Made by a program: the position numbers and the translations under genes. Positions 24,604 through 33,039 of a stretch of DNA of 64,000 nucleotides are shown one piece after another (position 1 is the stretch's first letter; the number at the start of each line of letters is the position of its first letter). This DNA comes from QIAW01 sp035487295 (lineage in GTDB: Bacteria; Acidobacteriota; Terriglobia; Terriglobales; Acidobacteriaceae): NCBI GenBank assembly GCA_035487295.1, contig DATHMH010000023.1:62001-126000 (forward strand), written 5' to 3'. The notes under the pieces are model-generated. The model ran no database searches and was not told where the DNA came from. It saw nothing but the letters and a program-made list of their open reading frames with translations.

Positions 24604-24675
24604 GCAGTTAGAATTGAAACACAAAGCCATAAGTTTGTCTAGTAGTACCAGGATACTTCGAAGGAACAGAATACG

Positions 24676-25173
24676 GTGCAGCATATGCCCTCAACAAGCA
24701 ACATATCAGAGCTGGCCCTGCTCGCTCTGCAGGCGTTTCAGGTTGTCTTTCTGTGGGTTCACGACTGGATTCCGCTCGGACGCCTCAATGACGTTGCCGC
24801 TGTGCGCAGCCAGGACACGCTGTCCCGTCTTGTGACTGTGACTCTCCTGCAGAGCGTGCCATTTACCATCGGCCTATTCTTCAGCGCGTGGTACTTCGGC
24901 CAGCCGCATCCGGCCTGGCTTGGCAGGTGGCTATGGATCAGCTACGGCATACTCTTCGTTGGCCAGATGCGCGCCTGGTGGGCGCCGTATCTTTTTAAGG
25001 CTGAACCAAAGCGGGCCGAGCGTTATGAAAAGATGTTCGGCAATACGCACTCGTTCTTGCCGAAGCGCAATGGCATGGTCCCCAACACGGCGCATATCCT
25101 GCTTCATCTGTCTACGGCCGCCACGTTGCTCGTCCTTTTTATGAGAGGATTCATGGCAGCAAGGCGTTTATAG
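24676..25173 (+). CDS. Small integral membrane protein of unknown function
   Basis: About 165 residues with four hydrophobic segments: ALLALQAFQVVFLWVHDWI-type helix near 15-33, about 55-73 (LLQSVPFTIGLFFSAWYF), about 85-102 (WLWISYGILFVG) and about 142-157 (LLHLSTAATLLVLFM). Between helices 3 and 4 is a conserved-looking cytoplasmic or periplasmic loop with WWAPYLF, KRAERYEKMFG and THSFLPKRNG. I do not know the function. GTG at 24676 follows GAAGGAAC at good spacing; the ATG at 24685 is an alternative. It is divergent from the histidine leader, so the promoters lie close together. Confidence 0.7.
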   Translation: MQHMPSTSNISELALLALQAFQVVFLWVHDWIPLGRLNDVAAVRSQDTLSRLVTVTLLQSVPFTIGLFFSAWYFGQPHPAWLGRWLWISYGILFVGQMRAWWAPYLFKAEPKRAERYEKMFGNTHSFLPKRNGMVPNTAHILLHLSTAATLLVLFMRGFMAARRL

Positions 25174-25213
25174 CAGGAGTCGAGAATAGCGTGAATACAA
25201 ATTGTCACTTCGC

Positions 25214-25750
25214 CTAACGAATTGCCGCTTTGATGATGCTGACCCTCTCCGCTAGACTTCCTCGCTCGACTGAGACCAGTTCGAAGCCGAAGTTTTGGTA
25301 AATCTCCTCGTGGATTTTCTCAAAACGCACCGTTTCCTCAAAGCTGATTCGCCGCGCTTCGGTCGGCGTGATGAAGCCAAGGTTGCGAATGAAGAAGACC
25401 CGGTTTTGGTAGATCGCTTCTTTTTGGATGCGGTCCAGTTCGCTGGTAAGAAAGGGAGAAAAAGAGTACCCAAGGTGGACTGCCAACGCCGCGGTACAGA
25501 TAAGGCAACGGTCGTGAAACTGAACCTCATCCGGTTGATAAGACGCTCGAATCTGACGGTCCCTTTGCAGGTGAGCGATTGCATCAATGAACGAAGGATG
25601 TCTCCAAGGTTCAACCGTCCCTTGCGCACGCGCGGCAGCGATAACGTCAGTAGCCGCCTCTTCGACGATGCTGAACCCGTCGAGTTCTAACTGACGGATG
25701 ATCGCTGTCTTCCCTGCACCCGGCGCGCCAGTGATGATGAACCTTTTCAT
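25214..25750 (-). CDS. Small P-loop AAA-type ATPase
   Basis: 178 residues. Walker A is GAPGAGKT (8-15). Residues 60-85 (RDRQIRASYQ, FHDRCLICTAALA) and the pattern FFIRNLGFITP, then EARRISFEETVRFEKIHEE, match the AAA_28 family of small nucleotide-kinase-like ATPases, which share a fold with the NadR kinase domain. The DR in FHDRCLICT fits a Walker B or substrate-aspartate position. Substrate unknown; no functional partner next to it. Convergent with the upstream membrane-protein gene. Confidence 0.8.
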   Translation of the reverse strand: MKRFIITGAPGAGKTAIIRQLELDGFSIVEEAATDVIAAARAQGTVEPWRHPSFIDAIAHLQRDRQIRASYQPDEVQFHDRCLICTAALAVHLGYSFSPFLTSELDRIQKEAIYQNRVFFIRNLGFITPTEARRISFEETVRFEKIHEEIYQNFGFELVSVERGSLAERVSIIKAAIR

Positions 25751-25981
25751 GCGGTTTTCTTCTTCGGCGAACTGTGGCCTAAGTCAGAAGTCGGAAATAC
25801 GTTTAGCAGTCATGTGAACAAGATCAGACCGGCATCTGGGCTCATTTTCTTCCCGACATACTTGACCTGTGCAGCGCCCCGTGGCACCGGTGTCGCGCCA
25901 ACCGGTGGCTGGCTAATCGAAAACTCAGTCATGCTCAAGGTTTTTCTCTGTGTCTCCGTGTCTCCGTGGTGATAATTGCGG

Positions 25982-26809
25982 TTAGGTTCCTCTCTTCGAG
26001 GCCTCTGCCTCCGCCGTCACCTCATCGGCCGGCCGCAGCATTCTCTTCATCGCCGACTCGGCCAATGAGGGCCAGAGTCTGTAGAGAGCAATCGTGAAGC
26101 GGTCGCGCCAGGGGACAACAATCTCGCGCTTGTGATTCAGATATGCCTTGAATACCGCGTTGGCGACCCGTTCGGGGCTGATGCCGCCTGCCGCCCGGTT
26201 CAATCGTTGGCGGTCCTTTCCCTTTACGGAATTGGCGGCAAAATCGGTGGCGATGTAGCCGGGGCAAACCGTCATCACGTGCACTCCCGTGCCCAGCAGT
26301 TCCACGCGCGCCGCTTTGCCAATGGCATTGAGCGCGTGCTTGGTCGCGCAATAAGCCGCCATGTAGGGCACGGCAATATAACCGGCGATGCTGGAAATAT
26401 TGATGATGGTTCCCTTCCCCTGCTTCTGCATCACCGGAATGACCACCTGCATCGCTTCCGTCGCGCCGAACAAATTCGTATCGAACATCTCCCGGCATTG
26501 CTGCATGTCCATATGCGCCACCGAATCCTGCAAACCGTGGCCGGCATTGTTCACCCATATATCCACATGGCCGAATTGGTCGAGCGCTGCCTGCAGCAAC
26601 TGTTCAATCTGCTGGCGATACCGCACGTCGCAGGCGGCGGCCAGCGTGCGCTCCAGGTAACCGACCCTGCCCCGCGCCGCTTCAGCCCGGCTGCGATCGC
26701 GGGAAGAGAGCACAACGCTCGCGCCCTGCTCCACAAATTTTTTTGCCAGCGCCTCGCCAATGCCCATGGAGGCGCCCGTAATGACCACAACTTTTCCGAT
26801 AAGTCTCAT
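25982..26809 (-). CDS. SDR-family oxidoreductase
   Basis: 275 residues. Cofactor motif TGASMGIG (about 12-19), NNAG (about 87-90), catalytic Ser in NISSIAGY, and Tyr-Lys in YMAAYCATKHAL. The C-terminal extension beyond 230 has a hydrophobic/basic stretch (VPWRDRFTIALYRLWPSL), as in DltE/YohF-like and membrane-associated SDRs. Substrate unknown. Divergent from the Lon-domain gene with about 50 bp between the starts. Confidence 0.87.
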   Translation of the reverse strand: MRLIGKVVVITGASMGIGEALAKKFVEQGASVVLSSRDRSRAEAARGRVGYLERTLAAACDVRYRQQIEQLLQAALDQFGHVDIWVNNAGHGLQDSVAHMDMQQCREMFDTNLFGATEAMQVVIPVMQKQGKGTIINISSIAGYIAVPYMAAYCATKHALNAIGKAARVELLGTGVHVMTVCPGYIATDFAANSVKGKDRQRLNRAAGGISPERVANAVFKAYLNHKREIVVPWRDRFTIALYRLWPSLAESAMKRMLRPADEVTAEAEASKRGT

Positions 26810-26861
26810 TCTCTTGCTTGTATTCTCTGAACGGGTCTGGCGTCAAGGGTACAATGTCAAG

Positions 26862-27473
26862 GTGGCGATTTTGCTGCCCATCTTCCCGCTGCCGCTGGTC
26901 TTGTTTCCCAGCATACCTCTGCCACTGCATATCTTTGAGCCTCGTTACAAAGAGATGGTCGGTGAATGCCTGGAAAAAAACGCGGTATTCGGCATCATCC
27001 ATGCAAAGCAGGAAGAAATGGCCGAGGTTGGCTGCACCGCCAGGATTCTCGATGTAATCAAACGCTACGACGATGGCCGGCTCGATATCCTCACCCAGGG
27101 CCTGCGCCGCTTCGAAATCCTGCGCGTGAACGAGGAGCGCTCTTTCCTGCGCGCGGAGGTGAGCTTTTTCGATGACGAAGGCGGCGCCGCCGCCGAGGCC
27201 GCCCGCAAACAGCTCGTGCACCTGCACAAACAGCTCCTCGCGCTCAGCGGAGAACAAAATCCGGAGATCCCGACCGAAAACTCTCCGGCGCTCGCCTTCG
27301 AGGTGGCGGCAAAAGTGCCTTTGGACCTGGAATTCAAGCAATCCTTATTGGGCATACGCTCCGAGGCCGAGCGCGTCGCAACCCTCATCGCGTACTACGA
27401 AGCCCTTATCCCCAAAATCAGCCGCGCTCTGCACATCCGCACGAAGGCGGGAGGCAACGGCCACGCTCATTAG
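26862..27473 (+). CDS. LON peptidase substrate-binding domain protein
   Basis: I start at GTG 26862 (VAILLPIFPLPLVLFPS), giving 203 residues, because an upstream extension would run into the divergent SDR gene. The sequence is a stand-alone Lon N-terminal domain: FPLPLVLFPSIPLPLHIFEPRY at the front, then FGIIHAK, VGCTARILDVIKRYDDGR and LTQGLRRFEI, and a helical C-terminal half (LLGIRSEAERVATLIAYYEAL). It lacks the ATPase and protease domains of Lon. Such proteins are thought to bind unfolded or specific protein substrates, but their role is not established. Confidence 0.85.
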   Translation: MAILLPIFPLPLVLFPSIPLPLHIFEPRYKEMVGECLEKNAVFGIIHAKQEEMAEVGCTARILDVIKRYDDGRLDILTQGLRRFEILRVNEERSFLRAEVSFFDDEGGAAAEAARKQLVHLHKQLLALSGEQNPEIPTENSPALAFEVAAKVPLDLEFKQSLLGIRSEAERVATLIAYYEALIPKISRALHIRTKAGGNGHAH

Positions 27474-27613
27474 GACGTAAGCTCGTATGGCCCACCTTCA
27501 GGGTCTCGGGCAAACGCTCGGCGACGACACGCTCCATTACGATCTGCCACAGGACGAAAGTTACAGACACATATTTATTCTTTGATGTGCCTGCCGAAAC
27601 ATCCGTAAGGAAA

Positions 27614-27651
27614 CGGCAAGGCATGTCTTGCGATATGCCTTGCCGTTTTTT
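27614..27651 (+). terminator. Strong intrinsic terminator
   Basis: CGGCAAGGCAT (27614-27624) and ATGCCTTGCCG (27635-27645) form a perfect 11-bp stem with a 10-nt loop followed by TTTTTT. It is oriented to terminate plus-strand transcription from the Lon-domain gene, 140 nt upstream. On the minus strand it could also serve the di-heme oxidoreductase gene, though the T-run there is only three bases. Confidence 0.85.
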
Positions 27652-27675
27652 CTGGAAGGTTGTTGATGCAGGTGC

Positions 27676-28968
27676 TTAGAGTGAATTCAGGAATGTAAAG
27701 AGCTCTTGCTTGTCCTCGGGGCTTAATTCACGGAAGCGTTTCCTTACATGTTCGGCCTCACCCCCATGCCGTTCGATAGCATTTTCCAGTGTCAGCGATT
27801 TCAGATCATGCATGTGCCGCGGATGCATGCGCAATCCCCACAATGGCACTGTCCGCAGTTTGTTGGCAGTATCCTGCGGCGGGTTTTGCACAATGCCGTC
27901 GCCCGTCTCAATGTCATGCAGCAAAAAATCGCCATAAGGATGAATGATTTTATTGCCCAACGCATCTGGCACTCTGAACGCTCCGCCATTAATCGCAGTT
28001 CCCGGCGGGGCTGTGACCATGGTGCTCACATGGCAGACTGCGCAGCCGATCTTTTCAAAGATCTCTTCACCCTCACGGGCTTCGGGTGTCGCTGCCAGGG
28101 CTGCGTCGCGCGGAGGCGTTTTTGTGCCCCTGATAAACTGCGCGAAGTGGTCAATATCTGCCAGGTCAAGATTGTCAGGCGTGTCTTCCGGATCTGAGGT
28201 AATCTTGCCGATCGTGGTCACGTCTTTCGGGCGCAAACGGTTTGTAACTCCCATTTCATTCAGGTAAGCATCGCCAATGAATGAAAGCAGGCTGCTGTGT
28301 TGGTCCTTCCAACCAAATCGTCCAATGCGCGTCTGACCTGGCGCTTCCAGGACCGGGACCTCGATTGCCTCGCCATGGATTCTGCCGTCGCTTACCTCGA
28401 TCTGGCGCTGGGCGATCGCTTTCAGCGTGCTGTCGTCTACGGCTTCAACGAATCCGTCTCCCAGGGTGTTGAGCGCAGCTCGTAAGGCGCGAATGTTTTC
28501 AGTGGCCGGCACATGCTCCTGCGCCTGCGGAATCAGCGCGCGATCGTTGATGATCGAGCGGTTAGCGATGAGGTTGGCGCCATCGTTGATCGGTACGGTT
28601 GCGGCTACGAAAGTTCCGGTCGCGTCTTTGTGGCCCGCACGGACCTCCGTAAACTGGCTGGAGCCGCCGGTCACCGGATTCTGATGGCAATCGGCGCACG
28701 CCCGCGCATTGAAAACCGGCCCCAATCCTGTGCTGGCATCGTGATCCAGCTCAAAAGCCGACTGGTCGAGCGCGTAGGTATCGCCCGGCGGTTGTGCAAT
28801 GCCATTGCTGGTGCTTTGCGATCCGGGGTTCTGTGCCAGCGTGGGAGTATCAAAACCCGCAGGCGCTTCGGTTGCAGACTGCTGCGCCACCCCGGCGAGG
28901 CGGATGGCAAGCATTCCGAGTAACACGGCAAAAACACAAATGTATATGCGTCTCATAGTACGAGTCAC
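27676..28968 (-). CDS. Secreted di-heme oxidoreductase (DHOR family, putative peroxidase)
   Basis: 430 residues with signal peptide MRRIYICVFAVLLGMLAIRLAGVAQ. Two c-type heme motifs are present: CADCH (in ARACADCHQNPVTGG) and CAVCH (in KIGCAVCHVSTM). Further family blocks are GLGPVFNARA, GRFGWKDQHSSL and the C-terminal LWGLRMHPRHMHD, where methionine and histidines could be axial ligands. This family was annotated as thiol oxidoreductase; it is related to bacterial cytochrome c peroxidases (MauG/CcpA type). Expected to act in the periplasm on peroxide or as an electron-transfer enzyme. Neighbours give no further hint. Confidence 0.87.
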   Translation of the reverse strand: MTRTMRRIYICVFAVLLGMLAIRLAGVAQQSATEAPAGFDTPTLAQNPGSQSTSNGIAQPPGDTYALDQSAFELDHDASTGLGPVFNARACADCHQNPVTGGSSQFTEVRAGHKDATGTFVAATVPINDGANLIANRSIINDRALIPQAQEHVPATENIRALRAALNTLGDGFVEAVDDSTLKAIAQRQIEVSDGRIHGEAIEVPVLEAPGQTRIGRFGWKDQHSSLLSFIGDAYLNEMGVTNRLRPKDVTTIGKITSDPEDTPDNLDLADIDHFAQFIRGTKTPPRDAALAATPEAREGEEIFEKIGCAVCHVSTMVTAPPGTAINGGAFRVPDALGNKIIHPYGDFLLHDIETGDGIVQNPPQDTANKLRTVPLWGLRMHPRHMHDLKSLTLENAIERHGGEAEHVRKRFRELSPEDKQELFTFLNSL

Positions 28969-29422
28969 CTCCTAGGCAAAGTTTGGAAGACAGATCAAAA
29001 ACAGATTGAAACTTTCCAAAGCGCCCCACGATCTCGAACACAAGAGATCGAGAGCACTCGGCAAGTTTTAAAACCTGTGTGAAAATGCTTTATTCCCAGA
29101 TCATTGTTAAAAGTCCGTGAAAAAAGAAAACTGTTTTGAAGGGTACGTCTTGAGGGAGCGAAGACGGCCGTCACATCAAAGAAGTGAATAAAAGCGGCGT
29201 AGCGCCGGCCGCCATCAATCTAGCCTCCCAGATGGCAATCGAGCGCCGGCGAACAAAAGAGTTACAAACAGAACTTGAGCGCAGACAGGCCAAGACTCTC
29301 GATCATTTGGCCAACGACCATAACGTGAGCATTCCGTATCACCAGGCTTAGGAGCTTCTTTCAAGCGTATAATCGGTTCAAAGAGACCTGTTTTTGTTTA
29401 CAACAGGAGGTATTCTTCCCCT
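28969..29422. other. 454-bp gap with only a doubtful small ORF
   Basis: A GTG at 29184 opens a 55-codon frame ending at 29351. Its product is hydrophilic and helix-prone, with ASQMAIERRRTKELQTELE then RRQAKTLDHLAND. It has no clear ribosome-binding site, and I do not recognise it; it may be a small regulator or a gene remnant. AGGAGG at 29404 serves the ATPase gene that follows. Nothing else is identifiable. Confidence 0.3.
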
Positions 29423-30913
29423 ATGAGTCTTCCTCGTACGCTCGGCGAACTGCGCCGCAGCGAATTTTCTCCAGAGCGGCTGACCTGTCGCCGTGTTAAA
29501 GATGAACTCCGCGACAATCTGTTGAAGCGGCTGCGCAATCATAAATCGGACCCCATTTTCCCCGGCATTGTTGGATATGGTGACACCGTGATTCCCCAGA
29601 TCGTGAACGCGGTGCTGTCGCGCCATAACTTCATTCTTCTCGGGCTGCGGGGACAGGCCAAGAGCCGCATTCTGCGCGCCCTGACCGGGCTGCTCGATAA
29701 GCACATGCCCTATGTTGCCGGATGCGAAATCCATGACAATCCCTACGCTCCCATATGCGCGCGCTGCATCGAGATGCTTGCGGAAAAGAAAGACGAGACC
29801 TTCATTGACTATCTCGCCCCCGAGCAGCGCTACGTAGAAAAGCTGGCGACCCCCGACGTCACCATTGCCGACCTGATTGGCGATATTGATCCCATCAAAG
29901 CGGCGCGCGGCGGCCACGACCTCGCCAGCGAGCACACCGTGCACTACGGCCTGCTGCCCCGCGCCAATCGCGGCATCTTCGCCATCAACGAACTTCCCGA
30001 CCTTGCCGGAAAAATACAGGTGGGCTTGTTCAACATCATGCAGGAAGGCGACGTGCAGATTAAAGGCTATCCGATCCGCCTGCCGCTGGATGTGGCCCTG
30101 GTCTTCAGCGCCAATCCCGAAGACTATACCGCGCGCGGCAAGATCATCACCCCTTTAAAAGACCGCATCGGCTCCGAGATTCGCACTCACTATCCCGCGA
30201 CCGTGGAAGAAGGCATGGCCATCACATCGCAGGAAGCATGGGCGCAACGCAATGGCATGCCGCTGACGGTCCCCCAGTTTGTGCGCGAAGTGGTGGAGCA
30301 CATCGCCTTTGCCGCGCGTGAAGATAAAAAAATCGATAAGCGCTCGGGCGTGAGCCAGCGGTTGCCCATCAGTTGCATGGAAAACGTGATCTCGAGCGCC
30401 GAACAACGCACGCTGCGCAATGATGAAAAAGTTGTCGTGCCCCGCATTGGCGATATCTATGCGGCGCTTCCCGCCATTACCGGCAAATTGGAGTTGGAGT
30501 ACGAAGGCGAGATGCGTGGGGCAGATAACGTCGCGCATGATCTCATCCGCGCCGCCATTGCCAAGACCTTCGATGGCTACTTCGACGGCGCCAACATGCA
30601 GCAGATTGTGCAATGGTTCGATCTGGGAGGCGAGATCAAGGTCTCTGATACCGCGGCTGCGGCTGAGGTCTTCAGTACTCTGAAGAGTATCCAGGGACTC
30701 AGTGAAAAACTGACCGCGTTGGGCGTGAAGACCAAAGACATGGTCGAAGAGCAGGTGGCTGCGGCAGAATTCGTTCTGGAGGGGCTCTACGCCCATAAGA
30801 AGATCAGCCGCAGTGAAGAGCGCGTCTTCAAAGCCAGCGCCAAGCAGCCGCGCCCGGAGCCGGAGAATCGTCCTGACTTTCCCGGAGGCAGAGGCAGAAG
30901 GTCGTTTAACTGA
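29423..30913 (+). CDS. MoxR-like/magnesium-chelatase-type AAA+ ATPase
   Basis: 496 residues. The Walker A is a variant, GLRGQAKS (74-81), with Ala before the lysine. The Walker B position reads GIFAINELPDL, with Asn189 in place of the usual Asp before Glu190. Sensor 1 is in LVFSANPEDYTARG. Cys101, Cys112 and Cys115 (NPYAPICARC) form a small cysteine patch. The C-terminal lid region is long and helical, and the tail is basic. MoxR ATPases act with VWA proteins as chaperone-like complexes that load metals or assemble enzymes and surface structures. Such a VWA gene follows directly at 31225. AGGAGG lies about 12 nt before the ATG. Confidence 0.85.
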   Translation: MSLPRTLGELRRSEFSPERLTCRRVKDELRDNLLKRLRNHKSDPIFPGIVGYGDTVIPQIVNAVLSRHNFILLGLRGQAKSRILRALTGLLDKHMPYVAGCEIHDNPYAPICARCIEMLAEKKDETFIDYLAPEQRYVEKLATPDVTIADLIGDIDPIKAARGGHDLASEHTVHYGLLPRANRGIFAINELPDLAGKIQVGLFNIMQEGDVQIKGYPIRLPLDVALVFSANPEDYTARGKIITPLKDRIGSEIRTHYPATVEEGMAITSQEAWAQRNGMPLTVPQFVREVVEHIAFAAREDKKIDKRSGVSQRLPISCMENVISSAEQRTLRNDEKVVVPRIGDIYAALPAITGKLELEYEGEMRGADNVAHDLIRAAIAKTFDGYFDGANMQQIVQWFDLGGEIKVSDTAAAAEVFSTLKSIQGLSEKLTALGVKTKDMVEEQVAAAEFVLEGLYAHKKISRSEERVFKASAKQPRPEPENRPDFPGGRGRRSFN

Positions 30914-31062
30914 AATTGAAGTTCAAAAGGGTTTGAAGATTTCTGAGAAATGAGAATTGTGATATCAAAAGCTTGGCTGTTTTGGAATTTCAGGCGATCA
31001 TTTGGTTGGGCGTGCCCGAAGTTAAGGATATGATTTGATGACGGACAAAGATAACCAGCTTA

Positions 31063-31149
31063 TGTCCCGCATGTCATTGGACCTTAAAAATGCTGAGGTT
31101 ACTTGGTGTCCCGTATGTCCTTGAATCTTAAAGGCTGAGGTTACTTAGT
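31063..31149. repeat. Tandem direct repeat, two ~43-bp copies
   Basis: Copy 1 (31063-31106) and copy 2 (31107-31149) are adjacent and share TGTCCCG, ATGTC, CTTAAA and GCTGAGGTTACTT with a few changes and one indel. It lies in the 311-bp gap between the ATPase and VWA genes. No gene is seen in the gap, and no clear terminator, so the pair may still be one transcript. Confidence 0.7.
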
Positions 31150-31198
31150 AACCCCCCACCCCCCACTGCTGGGGGATGACCAACGCAAGGGCGGGTAC

Positions 31199-31219
31199 TG
31201 AGAACTGAGAACTGAGAAC
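31199..31219. repeat. Three exact copies of TGAGAAC abutting a start codon
   Basis: TGAGAAC repeats three times in tandem and ends five bases before the VWA gene ATG at 31225. No separate Shine-Dalgarno sequence is visible, so the repeat occupies the ribosome-binding region. The unit length matches the other 7-bp arrays in the window. Confidence 0.75.
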
Positions 31220-31224
31220 TATTT

Positions 31225-32466
31225 ATGAAGTTCACCCGCTACGGCAAATACGTTCCTGACCCGGCTTCGGAGATGAGCATGGAAGACCTGCTCAATGCTC
31301 TCTCTGACTATCTGCTGCAGAGCGGATTTCAGAACTCCTACATGGATTTCTACCAGTTGCCCGGCGAGCACACGTTAGACGATCTGCGCCGTGCGATTGA
31401 AGAAGCCCTGCTGAACGGTGAATTGCTCGACGAGCAAATGCAGGAGCAGATCAACCAGATGCAGATGGATGGAACCCTGGAACAGCTCATCGAAGAGCTG
31501 ATCCAGCGCATGGAGCAGCAGGATTTTATTTCCATTGATCAACCCCGCGATCCCTCCCAGCAATCCCTCACCGCCGGACAAGCCGGAATGCCGCAGGGCC
31601 AGGCACGCTTTGAAGTCACCGATAAAAGCCTCGACTTCCTTGGCTTCAAGACCTTGCGCGACCTGCTGGGCTCGCTGGGAAAATCAAGCTTTGGCCGCCA
31701 CGATACCCGCGACATGGCAACGGGTGTGGAAGCCAGCGGGGCTTCGCGCACCTACGAATTCGGAGACACGCTTAACCTCGACATCACTGCTACCCTGAAG
31801 CGCGCCATCCGCCGTGAGGGCCTGCAGACGCCCTTGAACATCGAATATTCGGACCTGCAGGTGCATCAGTGCGAATATCAGTCTTCCTGCGCCACGGTGG
31901 TCATGCTCGATTGCTCTCATTCGATGATCCTCTATGGTGAAGACCGCTTCACTCCCGCGAAAAAAGTCGCGCTGGCGCTCTCGCACCTTATTCGCACGCA
32001 ATATCCCGGCGATTCGCTTTCCCTGGTTCTCTTTCATGACTCGGCGGAAGAGGTCCCGCTCTCGCAATTGGCGCGCGTGCAGGTAGGGCCGTATTACACC
32101 AACACGCGCGAAGGCCTGCGCCTGGCGCAGCGTATTTTGCAGCGCCAGCGAAAAGACATGAAGCAGATTGTGATGATTACCGACGGTAAGCCCTCGGCAC
32201 TCACCCTGGAAGATGGAAGGATTTACAAGAATGCCTTTGGTCTCGACCCGCTCGTAGTCAGCCAGACCCTGGAAGAAGTTTCCAAATGTAAACGCGCCGG
32301 AGTTTTAATTAATACCTTCATGCTGGCCAGCGACCACGGCCTGGTGCAATTCGTCCAGAAGGTGACCGAGATGTGCCGCGGCAAGGCCTACTTCACCACA
32401 CCCTACACCCTCGGCCAGTATCTGCTGATGGATTACATGTCGAGAAAAACAAAGACCATCCATTGA
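31225..32466 (+). CDS. VWA-domain protein, partner of the MoxR-like ATPase
   Basis: 413 residues. The N-terminal half (1-200) is helical and acidic, with a Gln/Glu/Met-rich stretch (DEQMQEQINQMQMDG, about 69-83) that may form a coiled coil. The C-terminal half is a von Willebrand A domain with a complete MIDAS: DCSHS (Asp229, Ser231, Ser233), a threonine in YTNTREGL and the Asp in MITDGKPS. The VWA MIDAS binds Mg2+ and, in MoxR-VWA pairs, the metal-dependent protein contact. It lacks a signal peptide, so it should be cytosolic with the ATPase. Target of the complex unknown. Confidence 0.85.
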   Translation: MKFTRYGKYVPDPASEMSMEDLLNALSDYLLQSGFQNSYMDFYQLPGEHTLDDLRRAIEEALLNGELLDEQMQEQINQMQMDGTLEQLIEELIQRMEQQDFISIDQPRDPSQQSLTAGQAGMPQGQARFEVTDKSLDFLGFKTLRDLLGSLGKSSFGRHDTRDMATGVEASGASRTYEFGDTLNLDITATLKRAIRREGLQTPLNIEYSDLQVHQCEYQSSCATVVMLDCSHSMILYGEDRFTPAKKVALALSHLIRTQYPGDSLSLVLFHDSAEEVPLSQLARVQVGPYYTNTREGLRLAQRILQRQRKDMKQIVMITDGKPSALTLEDGRIYKNAFGLDPLVVSQTLEEVSKCKRAGVLINTFMLASDHGLVQFVQKVTEMCRGKAYFTTPYTLGQYLLMDYMSRKTKTIH

Positions 32467-32550
32467 GCCTTATGCCTTTAATTACTGCTTACATTCGGCT
32501 CTGTTGACATCCTGGAAAATGTCGCTTGTTAGACCCACTTTTTAGAAAGT

Positions 32551-32582
32551 GTCATCCCGAGCCCCAAGGCGAGGGACCTCGG
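32551..32582. repeat. Dispersed repeat fragment
   Basis: GTCATCCCGAG, a short spacer and GAGGGACCTCGG. The start is the reverse-complement relative of the CTCAGGATGAC end of the unit near 12524-12591. It lies in the otherwise empty 232-bp gap after the VWA gene. Confidence 0.4.
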
Positions 32583-32698
32583 ATGGAGTTGGAACCGCCC
32601 ACGCCTTGAACCGGACCACCTTGGATGATTTCCTCTCCGTGATTGCAGCTAGACAAAATTTAGGGAAGTCAACAGAGCCAAACAAGTTCTAAGCAGTT

Positions 32699-32959
32699 TT
32701 AGCTCTTGATGTTCTGAACGGCAGGCGCCGTGGATTCTTCCTGGCGCACGGCAGCCTCCGCCGCCTGAAAGCCAATCTTAGAGTGGGTACCATCGCAGAA
32801 CGGTTTTGTTACCGAAGCTCCACAGCGGCACAGGGAAAAAGCAGTCTTCCCTTTCAGGTCGTAGTGGTTGCCATCTGCATCCACCAGTTGAATCGAGCCT
32901 TCGGGAGCTTCTACCCTGTAAGGTCCATTCTTTTTGATTGTGATTTTCACTTCCGCCAT
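32699..32959 (-). CDS. CDGSH-type iron-sulfur protein
   Basis: 86 residues; ribosome-binding site AGGAGCTGGGC before the ATG. The 2Fe-2S ligands are Cys44, Cys46, Cys55 and His59 in CRCGASVTKPFCDGTH, the mitoNEET-type three-Cys one-His set. Residues 1-38 form a small beta region (KITIKKNGPYRVE). Small soluble bacterial members are thought to act in electron transfer or redox sensing. No partner gene is evident. Confidence 0.92.
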   Translation of the reverse strand: MAEVKITIKKNGPYRVEAPEGSIQLVDADGNHYDLKGKTAFSLCRCGASVTKPFCDGTHSKIGFQAAEAAVRQEESTAPAVQNIKS

Positions 32960-33039
32960 GCCCAGCTCCTTGTGTAGATTTAAGTAGACCGCAATCTGTA
33001 AAGACTACCACGAGCCGCATGCGCCAGACTTATTTCGCT

